From positions 496,001 through 560,000 of the forward strand of contig VENI01000005.1 of assembly GCA_009711615.1 (NCBI GenBank): a stretch of DNA of 64,000 nucleotides. The letters run 5' to 3'. The notes below the pieces were generated by a model. The model was given only the letters and a program-made list of their open reading frames with translations, was not told where the DNA came from and searched no databases. Origin of the DNA: Bacillota bacterium. Its GTDB lineage: Bacteria; Bacillota; Desulfotomaculia; Desulfotomaculales; Desulfohalotomaculaceae. Shown here in pieces: positions 61,291 to 64,000 of the stretch. Position 1 is the stretch's first letter, and each line of letters opens with the position of its first letter. The position numbers were made by a program, and so were the translations under genes.

Positions 61291-61676
61291 GATGCCTGGA
61301 TTCTTGTTAGTTAACTAGTAACAGAATATTTGGCACCAATTACTGGCTTACTAATTTTCTACACTAGCTAACAAAAACCCTTTTAATTAGGTTCATTTTT
61401 TCCGGCTTTTAGCCGATTCAATTAATTAGACGTTTAGGTTTTTCTATATGTTCCCTAAAATTTAATTTTTTTTGCCTAAATCTAAATAATTAGTTAAACT
61501 TCAGCAATCTTGGTTACTGTCGCGTTTCATAATAATAGACGGACCTAATTCAGTTATTGTTCCTTATAAAAATTATTTTTAAATTTATTTTTAATTATGG
61601 GTTACAGCATTTTCCTTTTGATTTATAATATTTATATAGCATAACAAAACTAATACTTAATTTGGAGGGATAAAGA
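61291..61676. other. AT-rich divergent intergenic region
   Basis: About 390 bp between two divergent surface-protein genes with no visible gene. It must hold both promoters. A TATAAT at 61624-61629 suits the plus-strand gene, which also has GGAGG before its ATG. Confidence 0.6.
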
Positions 61677-62732
61677 ATGAGAAGGTTAATTACATTCTCA
61701 ATTGCTTTTTTATTAGCTATATCAACGGTAGGGACTGCTTTGGCTAGTGTTGGTACTAATAATGTTAAAGTTCATTACAACAATGTAATGCTGCTTGTGG
61801 ATGGAAATGTGGTAAATACTGAATCTGAACCATTTATTCTTAACGGCACAACTTATGTACCTTTAAGGGATATTGGTAATGCATTGGGCGCAAAGGTGCA
61901 ATGGGATAGTGTTAAAAATACTGTTATAATTTCAAGCGGTAAAGAAGGCACGGCTGAAAAGTATGACGGTGAAAATGTTAGTTCCGATGAATCTATAAGT
62001 AGCGAACTAGATACCACCACTTCCCCTATTAATCAAAGTGATGCTACGGAAAGTAAATCTGCTAGATTGGAAAAACTACTCTTTGAAAAATACGGGATTC
62101 TTAAGAGTGTTTATTTTAATGACTTTGAATTAACCGGCAATAGTGATGAAATCAAATTTAATATTCTCATAAATTTAACTGAGAATAATGAATCATGGAG
62201 TGGTTTATTTGATAGCGAGATAGAAAAATGGCTTAATATTGTTGTTGAGGAAATTCAAAAAGCTTACGATGAGGAAACAAAAGTAACAGGCAATTTTATA
62301 AGAACGGAAAATCGTAATGTACTACTTGATTTTAAAAAGGACTATGAAAAAAGACTGAAAGTAAGGTTTTATGATGGAAATTACCGTACTGGTGTTGATA
62401 TAACATATAAGTTACCTATTGAAAAGGAATATGTCACTAAATATTTTTTTGTACACGATATAAAATTCAAAGCGACATCTACAAACTATAAAGAAGGTAG
62501 CGGTACTGCTGAAATCATCCTCAGTGCCGTGAATGGCAGTGCATCTATTGATTGGGGTAAATTATCAACACCAGAAATAAAGGCCGCTGCAAAGAATATT
62601 TGCAATACTGTAGCTAATGATTTTGGGAATAGCAATATCGAACTAAACAATATATATTTAACTTTTAAAGATAAACTTAATAAGGGTTTGGAATTTTTTA
62701 TCTATGACGTTGAAGAATCAAACTTTATATAG
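61677..62732 (+). CDS. Secreted protein with copper-amine-oxidase N-type domain
   Basis: 351 residues. A signal peptide (ending TALAS, about 23) precedes one copper-amine-oxidase N-type module (about 30-92; ILNGTTYVPLRDIGNALGAK). A Ser/Glu/Asp-rich linker (about 93-130) follows. The C-terminal roughly 220 residues form an unrecognised alpha/beta domain with repeated patterns (LFEKYGILKSVYFNDFEL, TGVDITYKLPIEKEY). It starts at ATG with GGAGG. It is divergent from the S-layer-like gene, and the shared module suggests a related location. Confidence 0.8.
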   Translation: MRRLITFSIAFLLAISTVGTALASVGTNNVKVHYNNVMLLVDGNVVNTESEPFILNGTTYVPLRDIGNALGAKVQWDSVKNTVIISSGKEGTAEKYDGENVSSDESISSELDTTTSPINQSDATESKSARLEKLLFEKYGILKSVYFNDFELTGNSDEIKFNILINLTENNESWSGLFDSEIEKWLNIVVEEIQKAYDEETKVTGNFIRTENRNVLLDFKKDYEKRLKVRFYDGNYRTGVDITYKLPIEKEYVTKYFFVHDIKFKATSTNYKEGSGTAEIILSAVNGSASIDWGKLSTPEIKAAAKNICNTVANDFGNSNIELNNIYLTFKDKLNKGLEFFIYDVEESNFI

Positions 62733-62734
62733 CT

Positions 62735-62767
62735 TAAAAGGTCTGCACAATTGTGCAGACCTTTTTT
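62735..62767. terminator. Bidirectional terminator between convergent genes
   Basis: GGTCTGCACAA/TTGTGCAGACC with A and T runs outside, between the plus-strand surface gene and mbl. Confidence 0.9.
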
Positions 62768-62777
62768 CTTTAAGACA

Positions 62778-63815
62778 TTATCCCATTACCTTTTTGAATA
62801 GTTTTTTGCCTTTGGGTTGGGGTAGTACGTTTAGCATGGCCAGTGCTTTACCGGTGCCTTCGGCTACGCAGCTAATTGATTCGTCTGCAACATATACCGG
62901 CAGGCCGGTTTCTTCGCTTAGTAGTTTATCGAAGTTATGCAGTAAGGCTCCGCCGCCGGTCATTACGATACCTTTGTTTACTATGTCTGCAGCCAGTTCC
63001 GGTGGGGTGTGTTCCAGCACTTCTTTCACGGCACTTACTACTGCTTCCAGTGGTTCGGAGATGGCATCGTACACTTGGCTGGAAGTTACGTTAAGGGCTT
63101 TGGGTAGGCCGGTTACCAGGTCGCGACCGCGAATTGTAATGTCTCTATCGGTATTTATTAGTGCACTGCCCACTTCTATTTTAATTTCTTCACCGGTGCG
63201 TTCACCGATCATCATGTTGTATTCTCTTCTTATGTATCTGACAATGGCTTCGTCAAATTTGTCGCCGCCTACTCTTAGTGAACGGCTGATTACGATACCA
63301 CCCAGTGAAAGTACGGCTACATCTGTGGTGCCACCGCCAATGTCTACTACCATGGAACCGCTGGCTTCGGAAATGTCTATGCCCGCACCCAAGGCTGCGG
63401 CCAGTGGTTCTTCTATTAGATGGGCTTGTTTGGCACCTGCCGACAGGGCTGCCTGGCGTACTGCCCGCTCTTCTACCCCGGTTACACCAGAGGGGATACA
63501 GACCATTACTCTTGGCTTTACAAACCATCTTCTTCCGCTTGTCTTTGAAATGAAGTATTTAAGCATTTTTTCCGTGACATCGTAATCGGCGATTACTCCG
63601 TCTCTTAGTGGTCTTATGGCTACAATGTTGCCGGGGGTTCTTCCGAGCATTTGGCGAGCCTCTGAACCCACAGCTATGATTTTACCGGTATCTTTATTGA
63701 TGGCCACCACTGATGGTTCTTGTAATACGATGCCTTTACCTTTTACGTAAACTAATACGCTTGCTGTACCTAAATCAATCCCGATATCTGCTGAAAAGCT
63801 GAGAAATCCAAACAT
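62778..63815 (-). CDS. Rod-shape protein MreB/Mbl
   Basis: 345 residues. An actin-like filament ATPase that guides wall synthesis. Phosphate 1 is DIGIDLGTASVLVYVKGKGI, phosphate 2 VVDIGGGTTDVAVLSLGG and the adenosine site VMTGGGALLHN. It starts at ATG after GGGGAGG. It stands alone without mreCD in view, which fits the Mbl paralogue. Upstream to 64000 is AT-rich leader with no visible gene. Confidence 0.92.
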   Translation of the reverse strand: MFGFLSFSADIGIDLGTASVLVYVKGKGIVLQEPSVVAINKDTGKIIAVGSEARQMLGRTPGNIVAIRPLRDGVIADYDVTEKMLKYFISKTSGRRWFVKPRVMVCIPSGVTGVEERAVRQAALSAGAKQAHLIEEPLAAALGAGIDISEASGSMVVDIGGGTTDVAVLSLGGIVISRSLRVGGDKFDEAIVRYIRREYNMMIGERTGEEIKIEVGSALINTDRDITIRGRDLVTGLPKALNVTSSQVYDAISEPLEAVVSAVKEVLEHTPPELAADIVNKGIVMTGGGALLHNFDKLLSEETGLPVYVADESISCVAEGTGKALAMLNVLPQPKGKKLFKKVMG

Positions 63816-64000
63816 TTATTTTATTTCCTCCCCAGTGAGTTTTCTGGCTTGTCCATTATTATGGTTATAATAAATTTTTTGAGATCTTTATAAATATATC
63901 TCTTTTTTGCTATTTATTTGCTATTTCTACTTATGGGGAAGAAAATCCTCTATATATGTATAAAATATGTTAATACATGTCCTTGTATTTTTTTCTAGTT

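Noticed and set aside
62704..63585. A 293-codon plus-strand open frame opposite mbl
   Set aside because: It is fully antisense to a well-supported actin-like gene, has no ribosome site and a Ser/Thr/Pro-rich shadow composition.

Overview
The window looks like the chromosome of a low- to mid-G+C, spore-forming, Gram-positive anaerobe of the Clostridia. A Peptococcaceae/Desulfotomaculum-like lineage fits best. This is an inference from family content: YmxH-type PRC-barrel protein, DUF1659/DUF2922 pair, CsaB with SLH-domain exoproteins, split transketolase, Mbl-type MreB, and no rRNA or phage. Almost every gene is on the minus strand. The two exceptions are a 33-codon gene (21895-21996) and a copper-amine-oxidase-domain protein (61677-62732).

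Layout, read from the left edge. (1) 1-16 kb, housekeeping: split transketolase, YitT membrane protein, prfB with its programmed frameshift, secA, hpf, a cold-shock protein, comFC, a DUF1659/DUF2922 cluster, a membrane GAF protein, metK, ymxH and murJ. (2) 16-20 kb, surface proteins: an SLH-anchored subtilisin and a second SLH protein. (3) 20-33.7 kb, envelope precursors: phosphohexomutase, sugar epimerase, HepT/MntA toxin-antitoxin, galU, a WecA/TagO-type transferase and fabZ. An apparent operon follows in which csaB sits with DUF5693, two tandem secreted FAD-oxidoreductase paralogues and a secreted orphan. CsaB pyruvylates the wall polymer that SLH domains bind, so it probably serves the SLH proteins of block 2. 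(4) 33.8-40 kb: TPR protein, ankyrin lipoprotein, DUF4127 lipoprotein, LytR-CpsA-Psr ligase, a decayed galU copy and galE. (5) 40.3-57.7 kb: one colinear, visibly AT-rich 13-gene polysaccharide operon. It holds an O-antigen-ligase/polymerase with TPRs, a WbaP-like initiating transferase, two GT2 enzymes, rfbDACB for dTDP-rhamnose, the Wzm/Wzt ABC exporter, a methyltransferase with a long coiled coil, and two GT4-type enzymes. (6) 57.9-63.8 kb: a TolC-like protein, a large S-layer-like protein with four internal repeats, a divergent copper-amine-oxidase-domain protein, and mbl.

The most unusual features are not genes. The left half (1-31.5 kb) carries many small intergenic repeats. There are two hairpin families (A and B) with conserved loops, stems that change in a compensatory way, and a shared GTAG/CTAC edge. 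There are also several kinds of heptamer tandem repeat that cluster at gene 3' ends. In two places the repeat runs into the gene: SecA ends inside a heptamer array, and an FAD oxidoreductase ends inside a family A hairpin. By eye I see none of these repeats between about 31.5 and 64 kb.

Other points worth following up: a roughly 110-residue beta-rich domain shared by the coiled-coil methyltransferase and its neighbouring glycosyltransferase (a possible WbdD-like chain-length system), two unannotated small genes, a hairpin that carries the stop codons of two convergent genes, and a 170-bp structured element flanked by direct repeats upstream of secA.
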